From Planctomycetota bacterium (GTDB lineage Bacteria; Planctomycetota; Phycisphaerae; FEN-1346), in assembly GCA_016872895.1 (NCBI GenBank), contig VGYT01000004.1, positions 1 to 44,648 of the forward strand: a stretch of 44,648 nucleotides of DNA, written 5' to 3'. Under the pieces are notes generated by a model. It saw nothing but the letters and a program-made list of their open reading frames with translations, was not told the origin of the DNA and ran no database searches. A program made the translations under genes and the position numbers. Of this stretch, positions 1 through 8,153 are shown in pieces (positions within the stretch are counted from its first letter, which is position 1; each line of letters starts with the position of its first letter).

Positions 1-56
1 GGCAACAAGGGCTCGATTTCGGCCCAGAGGTCATCGGGTAACAGTTCCTTGGCCAT
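1..56 (-). CDS. IS5/IS4-type transposase, N-terminal fragment
   Basis: The minus strand encodes a start methionine at 56-54 followed by AKELLPDDLWAEIEPLLP, running off the window edge. This opening is typical of IS5-family DDE transposases of the insertion-element type, which begin with a short helix-turn-helix region. A GGGAG ribosome-binding site lies about 6 bases before the ATG (62-66 on the plus strand). Only 18 residues are visible, so the catalytic domain cannot be judged. The family call rests on recognition of the N-terminus alone. Confidence 0.7.
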   Translation of the reverse strand, partial: MAKELLPDDLWAEIEPLL

Positions 57-127
57 GGCTTGGCTCCCGTATGCCAGGTTGAACTGTTACCTTCATCGGC
101 AATCTCCGGGGTTGTGAAACAGCTTCT
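1..127 (-). mobile_element. End of an IS5-type insertion sequence (partial)
   Basis: The left edge holds the 5' part of a transposase gene reading leftward, preceded by about 70 bases of leader. The outer boundary is inferred to lie near 111-127. On the minus strand that stretch reads AGAAGCTGTTTCACAACC, which resembles an IS terminal inverted repeat, but the other end is outside the window so the repeat cannot be confirmed. The element ends about 70 bases upstream of the TPR gene and points away from it, so it may have replaced or altered that gene's promoter. Confidence 0.55.
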
Positions 128-199
128 AAACGCGGCGCTGCGTCGCCGTGCCGGCGACGGCTAGACAGTCGCGGCTGGATATGCAACGAGGCTGCCTAC

Positions 200-1918
200 G
201 TGGCCAAAGAAAACGACTGGATGGAACCCGAAGATTACCTGGAGGAGGCCGACCGCCTCCTTGAGCAAGGCCAGTACGAAGACGCGCTGGCCGCCTGCCG
301 CCGGGCCGTCGAACTGGAGCCCCGGTCGGCCGACGCTCACGCGCTGGCCGGGCGGTGCCTGGCGTACATGAACCGCGTGGATGAGGCCGAGCGAGAACTC
401 CTCCAGGCCCTCGACTACGACCGCGACTGCGTCGATGCCTGGTTCGGCCTGGCCTTCGTCTCGTGGCTCCGGGCCGACGACCGCGAGGCCCTGGGGTTCC
501 TCCAGCGTGCGCGGCAACTGGCGCCCGAAGACGAGGCCGTCCTGGCCCAACTGGTGGGCATTTACGGCAACCTCGGCCGCTTCGACGAGGCCGAGCGGCT
601 GTTCGCCGACGTCCAGGAGACGCACCCCGAGTCGGCCGAGATCGCTTACCAGTGGGGCCTGGTCCTCGCAAAGCAGGGACGCTACGACGAGGCCGTCCGC
701 GTCTGGGGCCGCGCGGCCGAGTGGGAAGAGGACTTCCCGGAACTCCACCTCTCGATGGCCCGCGCCTACGCCACCTTGGGCGATCTGGGCCGCGCCGAGC
801 AGGAACTCGCCAAGGAACTGGAGTTGTACCCCGACGCGCGCGAGCCGCGGCTGACGCTTGGCGGCTTCTACATGCAGCGCGGCGACTTCGGCCGCGCCGT
901 CCGCGTGTACGAGGACCTCCTGCGCGAGGCCGAGGACGACAGCCGCGTGCACCTCGACCTGGGCATCGCCCTGATGCGCCTCGGGCGCGCGGCCAAGGCG
1001 CGGCGGCACTTCCTGCGGGCGCTGGAACTGGCGCCGGGCGACCCCCTCATCCTGTCGCACCTGGCCACCGTGCCGCACACCAAGTCCGACATGTCGCGCG
1101 CCCGGCGGGTGCTGCGCCAGGCCCTGCGGGCCGAGCCGCACCGCGACGAACTCTACCGCAACCTCTCGGCCCTCTTTGCCGACGAGGGCCGCTTCGACGA
1201 GGCCGAGGAGGAACTCCGCCGCGCCATGGCCTTCTCCGGCCGCGCGCACGAACTCGAAAACGACCTCGGCGTCCTCCTGGCCATGCAGGGCAAGTTCGAG
1301 ACCGCCCGCGAGGCGTTCGAGCGCGGCCTGAAGACGCGGCCCGACGACCTCCCGCTGCGCATCAACCGCGCCCTGATTGACGCCGACCTGGGGCGGCCCG
1401 AGGCGGCCCTGGAGGCGCTCGCCGCACTTGCCGAAAAGCACCCCGGCGACTTCGACGTCCTCGGGAACCTCTCGTCGCTCCTCCTGGAGACCGGCCGCGC
1501 CGAGGAGTCCATCGAGGTCGCACGCCGCATGTGCGAGCGGGCGCCCTTCGACCCTCGCGGCTACTACCTGGCCGGCCGCGCGCTCTATGAGAACGAGCGC
1601 TACGAGGAGGCCGAGCAGGTGCTGGAGCGGGCCTCGCGGCTCGACCCGTTCCAGGTGGACACGCTCATCACCCTGGGCATGTGTCAGGCGGCCCTGGGCC
1701 GCAGGCGGGAATGCGTCCGCGTGCTGGAACGGGCCCGCAGCCTCGCCCCGAACGACCCGGACGTGCTCTACAACCTCGGCCTGGCGTACGAAGACGTGGC
1801 GGCCGAGGCCGAAGGCAAGCCCCGCATCGAGGACGCCGTCGCGCTGTACCGGCGAGTGCTCCAACTTGCGCCCCAGTACGAGGCCGCCCGCGAGCGCCTG
1901 CGGGCGCTGGAAGAGTGA
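200..1918 (+). CDS. Tetratricopeptide repeat protein
   Basis: The 572-residue product is built almost entirely of TPR units of about 34 residues. Characteristic pieces such as LLEQGQYEDALAACRRAVEL, GRFDEAERLF and YEEAEQVLERASRLDP recur from residue 10 to the end. No signal peptide, membrane segment or catalytic domain is visible, so it is probably a cytoplasmic scaffold for protein-protein contacts. The partner is unknown. Translation appears to start at GTG 200, with a weak GAGG about 9 bases upstream; the ATG at 181 is out of frame. The IS end lies roughly 70 bases upstream. A heptad-repeat island begins only a few bases after the TGA stop. TPR assignment is secure; biological role is not. 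Confidence 0.9.
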   Translation: MAKENDWMEPEDYLEEADRLLEQGQYEDALAACRRAVELEPRSADAHALAGRCLAYMNRVDEAERELLQALDYDRDCVDAWFGLAFVSWLRADDREALGFLQRARQLAPEDEAVLAQLVGIYGNLGRFDEAERLFADVQETHPESAEIAYQWGLVLAKQGRYDEAVRVWGRAAEWEEDFPELHLSMARAYATLGDLGRAEQELAKELELYPDAREPRLTLGGFYMQRGDFGRAVRVYEDLLREAEDDSRVHLDLGIALMRLGRAAKARRHFLRALELAPGDPLILSHLATVPHTKSDMSRARRVLRQALRAEPHRDELYRNLSALFADEGRFDEAEEELRRAMAFSGRAHELENDLGVLLAMQGKFETAREAFERGLKTRPDDLPLRINRALIDADLGRPEAALEALAALAEKHPGDFDVLGNLSSLLLETGRAEESIEVARRMCERAPFDPRGYYLAGRALYENERYEEAEQVLERASRLDPFQVDTLITLGMCQAALGRRRECVRVLERARSLAPNDPDVLYNLGLAYEDVAAEAEGKPRIEDAVALYRRVLQLAPQYEAARERLRALEE

Positions 1919-1923
1919 CAAGT

Positions 1924-2021
1924 AATGAAGAATGCAGAATGCAGCAAATGCAGAATGCAGAACGGAAAGACCGACAAGGCTCCCGCCGGGCCAGTCTCTT
2001 TTGCATTCTGCATTCTGCACT
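1924..2021. repeat. Heptad-repeat island A (AATGCAG words) with inverted arm
   Basis: Starting five bases after the TPR stop codon, consecutive 7-nt words read AATGAAG, AATGCAG, AATGCAG, then CA, then AATGCAG, AATGCAG (1924-1960). The opposite arm reads TTGCATT, CTGCATT, CTGCACT at 2001-2021. The arms are complementary and could form an imperfect hairpin with a 40-base loop. No open reading frame is supported here. Confidence 0.9.
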
Positions 2022-2043
2022 GTCCCCGGCTTTGCAGTATTAA

Positions 2044-2111
2044 CCGCAAAGAACGCAAAGATATAGTTAGTTAAAACAGAAGTTCCTTTGCGCTCTTGGC
2101 GTTCTTTGCGG
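2044..2111. repeat. Inverted repeat with CGCAAAGAA words
   Basis: CCGCAAAGAACGC at 2044-2056 is the exact reverse complement of 2099-2111. The 42-base interior is AT-rich and has a second CGCAAAG/CTTTGCG pairing possibility. It lies between the TPR gene and the DUF4091 gene, directly upstream of the latter's ribosome-binding site. It could act as an RNA hairpin in the leader. Its unit is nine rather than seven bases, so it is listed separately from the heptad islands. Confidence 0.85.
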
Positions 2112-2159
2112 CTGAAACAGCCCGGCCCCGGCCAAGGCGCTTGCCCGAAAGGATGCCCT

Positions 2160-4916
2160 ATGCCAGCGCCCGTCCTTGTCGGTCTGGTGCTGCTCATGGC
2201 TGCGGCCGCGCGGGCCGATGAAACGCTGCGCCTGCCCGCCACGAAAGACAACTCCATCGTCCTGGTGGACAGGGAATGGCGCGACAACGCCGGACGCCGG
2301 CCCGCCATACGCATCAAGGGCAACCAGCACATCGTGGCCATGATGTTCGACGTCTCGGCCATTGAAGGGCGCCTGGTCAAGTCCGCCACGCTCGTCTGCC
2401 GGAAGGGCGACGCGAGCATCGACGGCATGACCATCTCCACCATCATGGCCGACTGGGACGAACTGAAGTCCAACGCCCTGACCTCCGGCATGCAGGCGGC
2501 CGACGGCTGGGGCTACCCCGGCGCGCGGTTCCCCGCCGTCTGCGGCGGAAACGCCTTCTCGCTCCTATGCCAGGCGCCCAGCGTGGTCAAGGACGGGCAG
2601 TACCGCTGGCAGGTCGAGCCGGACCTGGTGCACGCCCTTGCCACGGGCACGGCCTACGGCCTGGCGCTGCACGAGTGGTCGGCCGATTACTCGCGCAACC
2701 CCACGATTCTTTCGCGCGAGCAGCCGGGCAAAGAGCCGTACCTGGAGGTCGTCCTGGCCGACGGGGCGGCCGAGCCGCAGCCGCAGCCGCCCAGTGACTG
2801 CTGCGCGTATTACTCCGGCGGCGAGCCGGAAGCCTTGCGCTTCGGCCTGAACTGCCCGAAGGGCGCCTTCGCGTTTGAGGTGACGGTCGATGGCAAGCCG
2901 CTGCCGCGATGGAACATCCCTTTTGCCCGGGCTGGCACGCAGAATATTCCTATCCGCGATGTGCCCTACGACTGCCGCAAGCCGGTCACCGTCACGCTGC
3001 GGACGCTGAACCGCCAGGGCGTGCGGTCCGGGGCGGTCACGGCGACGGCCCAGCCGCTTGCCCCCAAGCGGTTGCCCACTCCGGACGTGCCGCCGGTGAC
3101 CGCCGCCGGTCCGCCGCCGCCCGGCCTCGCCGTCATTCCGCTTGAGGACAAGTACGACGCCGCCGGTAAGCCCGTGGGCGACCTGCCGCCCGATTACCAG
3201 GCCCGCAATGAGGTCTTCGACGGCCGCACGATTCGCCTTGCGGCCGCGCGCGGCGAAGTTGTGGGGTTCCAGGCGCTGATTAAAGGCACGCTTGGCCGCG
3301 AGCCGAAGGTGATCGCGGCCGGCGCGGCGCCGCCAGCGCCGCCGCCGGGATTGCCGGAGCCTCGCCCTGTCGAGCCGGCCGGCCAGAAGGTTCGCGTGGC
3401 GTGCGTCCTGCCGGGCCTCCGCGTCGCGGCCTACCGGGCCGTGTACGTCCAGGCGGTAGGGGGGCGGCGGATACCGGACCCGCTGGTGCCGCTTGCGCCG
3501 GGCGAAGAAGTTGCGCTCTACGCCGATGAGGCCGTGCCCGTCTGCTTCGACGTCTACGTGCCCTTCGATTTCGCCGGCACCCGCGTCGAAGGGTCGCTGA
3601 ATCTCTCCGACGGCCGCACGCTGCCCGTGGCGCTCCAGGTCCGTCCGTTCGCCCTGCCGCGCGAGGCCGCGTTTGCGTGCGAGATGAACGGCTACGGCCT
3701 GCCCGACAAGGCGAGCCAGTTCCACCGCATTCAGGAGATCGCCTACGACCACCGCGTGCACGCGAACATCCTCTATTACAGCCACAGTTCAACCGCGCCG
3801 GGGTCGCGAAAGGCGAACATCGACATGGTGATGGACGGCCCGGCGGGCGACGGTTCCCGTCGCATGGACGAGAAGCGTTTCAACGACATTCCGCCCGGCT
3901 CACGGCAGGGCTTCTGGGACGACTTCGCGGCCGTCTTCGGGCCGTACCTGTCGGGGTCGCATTTTCGCACGGGCTGGCGCGGCCCCGTTGCGCCGCCGGG
4001 GTTCTACCTGCCGTTTCACGAGAGTTGGCCCCTGAAGGTCCGCGAGTTCTTCAGCGGCACCCCCGACGCCTACGGGGCGTTCAAGGCCAAGCCGGTGTAT
4101 GGCGAAACGTTTGTCAATATCTTGCGCGACTTCATCGCCCGCGCGGCCGCAGAGGGATGGGGCGCGGCGGGGTTCCAGGTGTACCTCAATAACAAGGGGG
4201 CGCTGGGCAACCCTGGCAAGGCGCCCTGGATACTCGATGAACCTGTCTCGTACTGGGACTACCGGGCGCTGGCGTACTACGCGGACCTCGTGCGGCAGGC
4301 GAAGGGCGAGAAGTGCCCCGTGCGCATCCAGTATCGCATCGACATCTCGCGGCCGCAGTTCGACCGCGGCCAACTGGCCGGCAAAGCGGACTTGTGGGTC
4401 GTCTCCACGAGCGCGCTGCACGAGTACCCCCGCCTCGTCGCCGACCGCGCCCAGCGCGAGGGCCTGCGGTTCTGGATATACGGCTCCACTAACAAGGTCG
4501 AGGAGACCAACCGCACCGTCGGGGCGTGGGTGCTGGACGCGTATCGCGGCGGGGCCTCGGGCGTGGTGCCCTGGCAGACCGTCAACAAGGACGGATCGGC
4601 CATGACGAAGGCCGACCAGTTGGGCCTCTTCATCTTCGCGAAGGACGCCGCGGGCCGGCCCGTCATCCGCCACTCCGTGCGCCTGGCCGCATACCGCCGC
4701 GCAGAGCAGGACGTGGAGTACCTGGAACTCCTGCGCCGCAAGCACGGCAGTACGCCCCGCGACGTGGAACTCCTGCTCGACCACTACGTTAACTTGCGAG
4801 GCACCGCCAGCGCGGCCTACGCCGAGGACGCCGCCGCGCCCGAGTACGCCAAGGTCACTCCTGACGGCTTGCGCCGGTTGCGCGAGGCCGCGGCGCTGGT
4901 GCTCGCGCAGCCGTAG
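2160..4916 (+). CDS. Secreted DUF4091-containing protein (glycoside-hydrolase-like)
   Basis: The 918-residue product starts with a signal peptide (MPAPVLVGLVLLMAAAARA, cleavage near residue 20), so it is exported. Residues about 25-180 resemble the DNRLRE-type beta-sandwich found in large secreted proteins. The C-terminal half matches the DUF4091 arrangement: WGAAGFQVYLNNKG, an aromatic-rich middle, FWIYGSTNKVEETNRT, GGASGVVPWQTV and a final RRAEQDVEYLELL. Proteins with this domain are predicted to act on carbohydrates, but no activity is established and the substrate is unknown. ATG 2160 was chosen over an in-frame start further upstream because GAAAGGA lies about 7 bases before it and the signal peptide begins exactly there. 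It stands alone between two repeat-bearing spacers. Confidence 0.8.
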   Translation: MPAPVLVGLVLLMAAAARADETLRLPATKDNSIVLVDREWRDNAGRRPAIRIKGNQHIVAMMFDVSAIEGRLVKSATLVCRKGDASIDGMTISTIMADWDELKSNALTSGMQAADGWGYPGARFPAVCGGNAFSLLCQAPSVVKDGQYRWQVEPDLVHALATGTAYGLALHEWSADYSRNPTILSREQPGKEPYLEVVLADGAAEPQPQPPSDCCAYYSGGEPEALRFGLNCPKGAFAFEVTVDGKPLPRWNIPFARAGTQNIPIRDVPYDCRKPVTVTLRTLNRQGVRSGAVTATAQPLAPKRLPTPDVPPVTAAGPPPPGLAVIPLEDKYDAAGKPVGDLPPDYQARNEVFDGRTIRLAAARGEVVGFQALIKGTLGREPKVIAAGAAPPAPPPGLPEPRPVEPAGQKVRVACVLPGLRVAAYRAVYVQAVGGRRIPDPLVPLAPGEEVALYADEAVPVCFDVYVPFDFAGTRVEGSLNLSDGRTLPVALQVRPFALPREAAFACEMNGYGLPDKASQFHRIQEIAYDHRVHANILYYSHSSTAPGSRKANIDMVMDGPAGDGSRRMDEKRFNDIPPGSRQGFWDDFAAVFGPYLSGSHFRTGWRGPVAPPGFYLPFHESWPLKVREFFSGTPDAYGAFKAKPVYGETFVNILRDFIARAAAEGWGAAGFQVYLNNKGALGNPGKAPWILDEPVSYWDYRALAYYADLVRQAKGEKCPVRIQYRIDISRPQFDRGQLAGKADLWVVSTSALHEYPRLVADRAQREGLRFWIYGSTNKVEETNRTVGAWVLDAYRGGASGVVPWQTVNKDGSAMTKADQLGLFIFAKDAAGRPVIRHSVRLAAYRRAEQDVEYLELLRRKHGSTPRDVELLLDHYVNLRGTASAAYAEDAAAPEYAKVTPDGLRRLREAAALVLAQP

Positions 4917-4950
4917 CCCTGCGCCAACGTTGTTCCCGCCGTTATGCCTT

Positions 4951-4999
4951 TTCCCGGTTGCCCGTTGCCCGATTCTCAAACTACGAGTCCCGATTCCCG
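4951..4999. repeat. Heptad-repeat island C (nnnCCCG words)
   Basis: Seven consecutive 7-nt units run in one register: TTCCCGG, TTGCCCG, TTGCCCG, ATTCTCA, AACTACG, AGTCCCG, ATTCCCG. The island begins about 35 bases after the DUF4091 stop codon and ends just before the promoter of the pseudopilin gene. It is flanked by two near-copies of GTTATGCC. The word differs from every other island while the period is the same. Confidence 0.8.
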
Positions 5000-5018
5000 C
5001 TGTTATGCCGTTTGCCCC

Positions 5019-5047
5019 TTGCCTAGACACGTGGTGTAGGTTATAAA
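5019..5047 (+). promoter_or_regulatory. Sigma-70-type promoter for the pseudopilin gene
   Basis: TTGCCT (5019-5024) and TATAAA (5042-5047) are separated by 17 bases, placing transcription initiation about 70 bases upstream of the ATG. TGCCTAG (5020-5026) and CTAGGCA (5052-5058) form an inverted repeat bracketing the -10 element, which could be an operator. Both claims rest on sequence match only. Confidence 0.55.
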
Positions 5048-5125
5048 GGTACTAGGCAGGTTCCAAGTCATGTGCCGCGCGGTTTGCGGTCGGCGCGGCG
5101 GCGTGCCGCTCTCAGGAGACCGGGC

Positions 5126-6316
5126 ATGCGGCCTCATGCCCATCGCGGCTTCACGCTCGTGGAACTCTTGATCGTGATTGCCATCATCGGCATCCTCCTG
5201 GCCCTGCTCGGGCCGGCCCTGAAGGGCGCCTGGGCCATGGCCGACCAGAGCCGCTGCACGAGCAACCTCTACTACCTCTCGCAGGCCATCTCCATGCGCC
5301 GCGCCGACGCCATGCAGGGCAGCAAAAAATCCGACCTGCGGAGCCGCTGGTGGCCGAGCGAACTGATGCCCTACCTGGAAAGCGGCGCCACGATCCTTGT
5401 CTGCCCGGCGGGGGCCGCAGGGGCCGGCGAAGGCGGCGGCGCCTACGACGAGGCATACGACGGCACAGGCGCAGGCGCCGACGAGCCGGATCCCGTTACG
5501 GGCACGCGCGGCAGCGGCGTCTCCCTGGCCTATCCGCCGCTGTCGGACCTGGCGGAACTGCGCCTTAGCGGCGGCAAGGCATTCCAGCCCCTCGACGCGG
5601 GCGTATGGACCCTCAAACTCTCCGAGGAGCAGTACCAGGAGGCCCGCTCCCTGGGCTTCATGGGCGCCGACGGCGCCAAGAACCTCCGCGGGGCCATGGA
5701 CACCAACTACCGGCCCGGGGCGGACCCTTACCTTTACTACCTCTGCTTCGAAGACAACATTACCACCGGCGGCGACATGGACTTCAACGACACCATGATC
5801 CGCGTGACCGACCACCGCAACGGCATGTATGACCTGACCATTGCCGGCCACACGGCCGGTGCGCATGCCCTTGTCACCATTCCCGACCACCAGGTGATTC
5901 TCGCGCTTCCCACGAGCCAGTATTACCAGAACCAGCAGGTCTCCGTGGGACAGGCCCAGTCGGAAGACACTGACGAAGAGGGCGGCGGGACGGGGGGCTC
6001 TTCCAGCGGCGGTTCCTCCGGCGGCGGCTCGTCCGCCGTCACCATCGTGGGCACAAACTACGGTATGAACGGCGACTACCCGCACCTCATCACGTCCGCC
6101 GGCCGCGTGGCCCTCATGGATTACTGCCGATACCTCATCAAGCGCGCCGACGTCTGGACCGACCCGAAGATGGACCCGAACCAGGACGGCGTGCCCATCT
6201 TCGCCCGCCACGGCGGCATGGTGAACGTCCTGATGACCGACGGTTCGGTTGTCCTCATGGACCCGGCCGAAATCGACCCGTCGCGCGTGGACGCTGCCCG
6301 GTACTGGACCCCGTGA
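5126..6316 (+). CDS. Type II secretion/type IV pilin-like prepilin with H-x9-DG motif
   Basis: The 396-residue protein opens with a class III prepilin leader: RG followed by FTLVELLIVIAIIGILLALL, cleaved after Gly8, with Glu13 being the conserved Glu5 of the mature pilin. The hydrophobic helix would anchor it in the inner membrane before assembly. Near the C-terminus a histidine is followed nine residues later by DG and SVVLMD, the H-x9-DG signature of the expanded planctomycete pseudopilin family. A middle segment (FEDNITTGGDMDFNDTMIRV) resembles DUF4114. A Gly/Ser-rich linker follows at about residues 285-303. ATG 5126 is favoured by CAGGAGA about 7 bases upstream. Such proteins are usually minor pseudopilins; no assembly ATPase or secretin gene is nearby. 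Confidence 0.85.
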   Translation: MRPHAHRGFTLVELLIVIAIIGILLALLGPALKGAWAMADQSRCTSNLYYLSQAISMRRADAMQGSKKSDLRSRWWPSELMPYLESGATILVCPAGAAGAGEGGGAYDEAYDGTGAGADEPDPVTGTRGSGVSLAYPPLSDLAELRLSGGKAFQPLDAGVWTLKLSEEQYQEARSLGFMGADGAKNLRGAMDTNYRPGADPYLYYLCFEDNITTGGDMDFNDTMIRVTDHRNGMYDLTIAGHTAGAHALVTIPDHQVILALPTSQYYQNQQVSVGQAQSEDTDEEGGGTGGSSSGGSSGGGSSAVTIVGTNYGMNGDYPHLITSAGRVALMDYCRYLIKRADVWTDPKMDPNQDGVPIFARHGGMVNVLMTDGSVVLMDPAEIDPSRVDAARYWTP

Positions 6317-6362
6317 GGCGCTTGGCGTGATTAGCGACTCTGGAGCGAGCCCGGCCTGCACG

Positions 6363-6395
6363 TGTGGCACGGCCGGGCAAGCCGGCCGTGCCACA
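6363..6395. repeat. Perfect 14-bp hairpin with GGCCGG-GCAAG-CCGGCC core
   Basis: Positions 6363-6376 are the exact reverse complement of 6382-6395, with loop GCAAG. The central 17 bases (6371-6387) recur exactly at 14217-14233. It sits between the pseudopilin stop and the HEAT lipoprotein start, too close to the next gene to be called a terminator without a T-run. Confidence 0.85.
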
Positions 6396-6431
6396 TCGCG
6401 CAAGGTGACGCTGAACATACACAGGCACTCC

Positions 6432-7076
6432 GTGGACCCCTTGCTGCGACGGCCGGCGTTGGCGGCACTGCTGGCAGCGGCGGGACTCCTCGCCGGCTGC
6501 GGCGGCGAAGACTCCGACGCGGCACGCATCGAGCGCCTTCGCGGCCGGGGCGACGCCGCGGGCCTCGCCCGCGAGGTCGAGCGCCCCGAGGCGCAGGTCA
6601 GTTGCCAGGCCGTCCGGGCGCTGGGCCGAATCGGCGCCCCGGCCCTGCCTCAGGTCGAGATGGCCCTGAAGGATTCCCGCCGCGAGGTCCGGGCCGAGGC
6701 GGCCTTGGCCTATGCGCGGGCCGCCGGCGGGACCGCGGCCCCGCCGCTGGCCACGCTTGCGCGGAGCGACCCTGTGCCCGACGTCCGGGCCACTGCCGTT
6801 ACGGCCCTGGGGCACATGCGGGCGCTGGATGAGATGGAGGCCCTCCTTGCGGCCGTCGAGGACCCCGAATTGGTGGTGCGCGAGCGGGCCGCCGAGGCCG
6901 TCGCCCGCATCATGGGCCGCCGTTACGATTTCAGCGGCTCGCCCGAGGAGTGCCGCCGCACGATAGCCGAGGTCCGCGACCGCTGGGGCCGCGAAAACCA
7001 GGTTCTCCGTGAGTATTACGCCAGGCAGCGGGCCTATGCGCCGCGCAGCAAAGGCAAGGAGAATATTAAATATTGA
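6432..7076 (+). CDS. HEAT-repeat lipoprotein
   Basis: The 214-residue product begins with a short basic region and hydrophobic stretch ending in a lipobox (LLAGC), so it is probably a lipid-anchored envelope protein. Residues about 35-150 contain HEAT/PBS-type helical repeats (VSCQAVRALGRIGAPAL, VRAEAALAYARAAGG, VRATAVTALGHM, VRERAAEAVARIMG), a scaffold fold. GTG 6432 was chosen because it begins directly before the signal peptide; GTG 6405 and longer forms read through the upstream hairpin and are less likely. The last six residues, KENIKY, and the stop codon are supplied by the AT-rich heptad island D and are identical to the end of the unrelated AsmA-like protein at 33347. No catalytic residues are visible and the role is unknown. 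Confidence 0.75.
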   Translation: MDPLLRRPALAALLAAAGLLAGCGGEDSDAARIERLRGRGDAAGLAREVERPEAQVSCQAVRALGRIGAPALPQVEMALKDSRREVRAEAALAYARAAGGTAAPPLATLARSDPVPDVRATAVTALGHMRALDEMEALLAAVEDPELVVRERAAEAVARIMGRRYDFSGSPEECRRTIAEVRDRWGRENQVLREYYARQRAYAPRSKGKENIKY

Positions 7077-7108
7077 ATATTCAATATTTCACATTCAACA
7101 TTCTCCTT
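7056..7108. repeat. Heptad-repeat island D (AATATT words) overlapping a stop codon
   Basis: Six units run in one register: GAATATT, AAATATT, GAATATT, CAATATT, TCACATT, CAACATT (7061-7102). AAGGAGAAT (7056-7064) pairs with ATTCTCCTT (7100-7108), and 7068-7089 is itself a perfect palindrome. The upstream gene terminates inside the island (TGA 7074-7076). A longer version of the same element is at 33321-33399, and a 14-base piece of its tail recurs at 27945-27958. Confidence 0.95.
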
Positions 7109-7167
7109 CCATTGCCGCGCGAAGATCGGGCCTGGCGCCATCGGAATCGCCGGTGAGGGCATCCGCC

Positions 7168-7851
7168 ATGCTTCTCCGTTTCCGGGAACTCGTCGTCCTG
7201 GTGCTCCTCTCGGCCGCGCTGACCGGGTGCGCGGCTGCGCCGGAGGCCCCGGCCGCGCGCATGCCGCCTGAGGCCGACGCCGCCGGGCCGCGCGCCGCCG
7301 TCGTCCGCTGGCACCGCGCACTGGCCGAGGGCGACAAGCAGGCGTACCTGGCCGGCTTCGTCGGGTCGCAGGACGAACTGGTGCTGGCGCTGGCGATCTT
7401 CGAGTCCATCCAGGCGGCGTACGAGTTCCAGAAGGCCGTGACTGCGGCCTACGGGCCCGAGGCGTGGAAGGTCTTTGAGGCCGACGACGCCTCGCGCGTT
7501 GACATCTTTCCGCGCGACGCCGCGTGGCCGGGGCGCGTCACCGTGGTGCGCCTGGGCGGGGCTGCCCTCGCCTATACGCCGCGAGGCAGGGTGCCGCTGC
7601 ACCTGTCGGAGTCGGGCGGGGCGTGGCGGATTCACGCCGCCGGCCTCGTGCCGCCCGGCATGGACGCCAGGCGGGCAGCGCGGTACCTTTTTCAGTGGGC
7701 CGAGGCGCTGCGGAAACTCGCCGCCCAGGTGGCCGGCAAGGGTGTGCCGGCGGAGCGCGCGTCGAGGGATGTAATCGTGAACTTCGAGGCCCGCCTCGCG
7801 CCGGAGGAACGTCCCGCGGCCGCCGCTGCCAAGGCCGCCGCGTCGTATTAG
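7168..7851 (+). CDS. Lipoprotein of unknown function
   Basis: The 227-residue product has a signal peptide with a clear lipobox (SAALTGC), so it is predicted to be lipid-anchored. The segment AVVRWHRALAEGDKQAYLAGF resembles the opening helix of NTF2/SnoaL-like domains, but the rest does not let me assign a family. ATG 7168 is preceded by GTGAGGG at about 8 bases; longer in-frame forms would translate the repeat island and are rejected. Its TAG stop (7849-7851) overlaps the TAA stop of the convergent yggU-like gene, so the two transcripts meet tail to tail with no spacer. It may be co-transcribed with the HEAT lipoprotein upstream. Confidence 0.6.
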   Translation: MLLRFRELVVLVLLSAALTGCAAAPEAPAARMPPEADAAGPRAAVVRWHRALAEGDKQAYLAGFVGSQDELVLALAIFESIQAAYEFQKAVTAAYGPEAWKVFEADDASRVDIFPRDAAWPGRVTVVRLGGAALAYTPRGRVPLHLSESGGAWRIHAAGLVPPGMDARRAARYLFQWAEALRKLAAQVAGKGVPAERASRDVIVNFEARLAPEERPAAAAAKAAASY

Positions 7852-8153
7852 TATTCAGCAGGTTGGGTTAGCAGGCGGCGGAGGGCTTCAGCGGGTGAAA
7901 CACCGCGAATCAGCAGGTCCTTCTCCGGCCGCGCGCGGCCCCGCAGTACCTCGACGTCCCCGTGGCGCAGGCCGAGCGCCTCGGCCACCAGGACGCAGAC
8001 CGCCTTGTTGGCGGCGCCCTTCTCGGCGGGCTTGCGCACGGCCACCTTCAGCCGCTCGCCCAGCGGCCCGACGACCCGCTCCCGCGATGACCCCGGGACG
8101 ACCTTGACGGCCAGCACGGCCCCGGCCGCGTGCGCCCGGACGATCTCAGCCAT
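7848..8153 (-). CDS. YggU/DUF167 family protein
   Basis: The 101-residue product matches the small DUF167 (YggU) family in length and core sequence: VVPGSSRERVVGPLGERLKV, then KPAEKGAANKAVCVLVAEAL and GDVEVLRGRARPEKDLLI. The biochemical role of this widely conserved family is not established; it is a compact cytoplasmic alpha/beta fold. The start ATG (8153) overlaps the end of the upstream metallopeptidase gene by 8 bases (ATGGCTGA), which implies translational coupling. An ORF start further upstream was rejected because it would lie wholly inside the coupled gene. Confidence 0.88.
   Translation of the reverse strand: MAEIVRAHAAGAVLAVKVVPGSSRERVVGPLGERLKVAVRKPAEKGAANKAVCVLVAEALGLRHGDVEVLRGRARPEKDLLIRGVSPAEALRRLLTQPAEY

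Noticed and set aside
2044-2111. Membership of the CGCAAAGAA inverted repeat in the heptad class
   Set aside because: Its internal word is nine bases long and the 7-nt register does not hold.
161-2491. 776-residue frame antisense to the TPR gene
   Set aside because: It is a mirror of GC-rich TPR codons. It spans two spacer repeats and has no domain.
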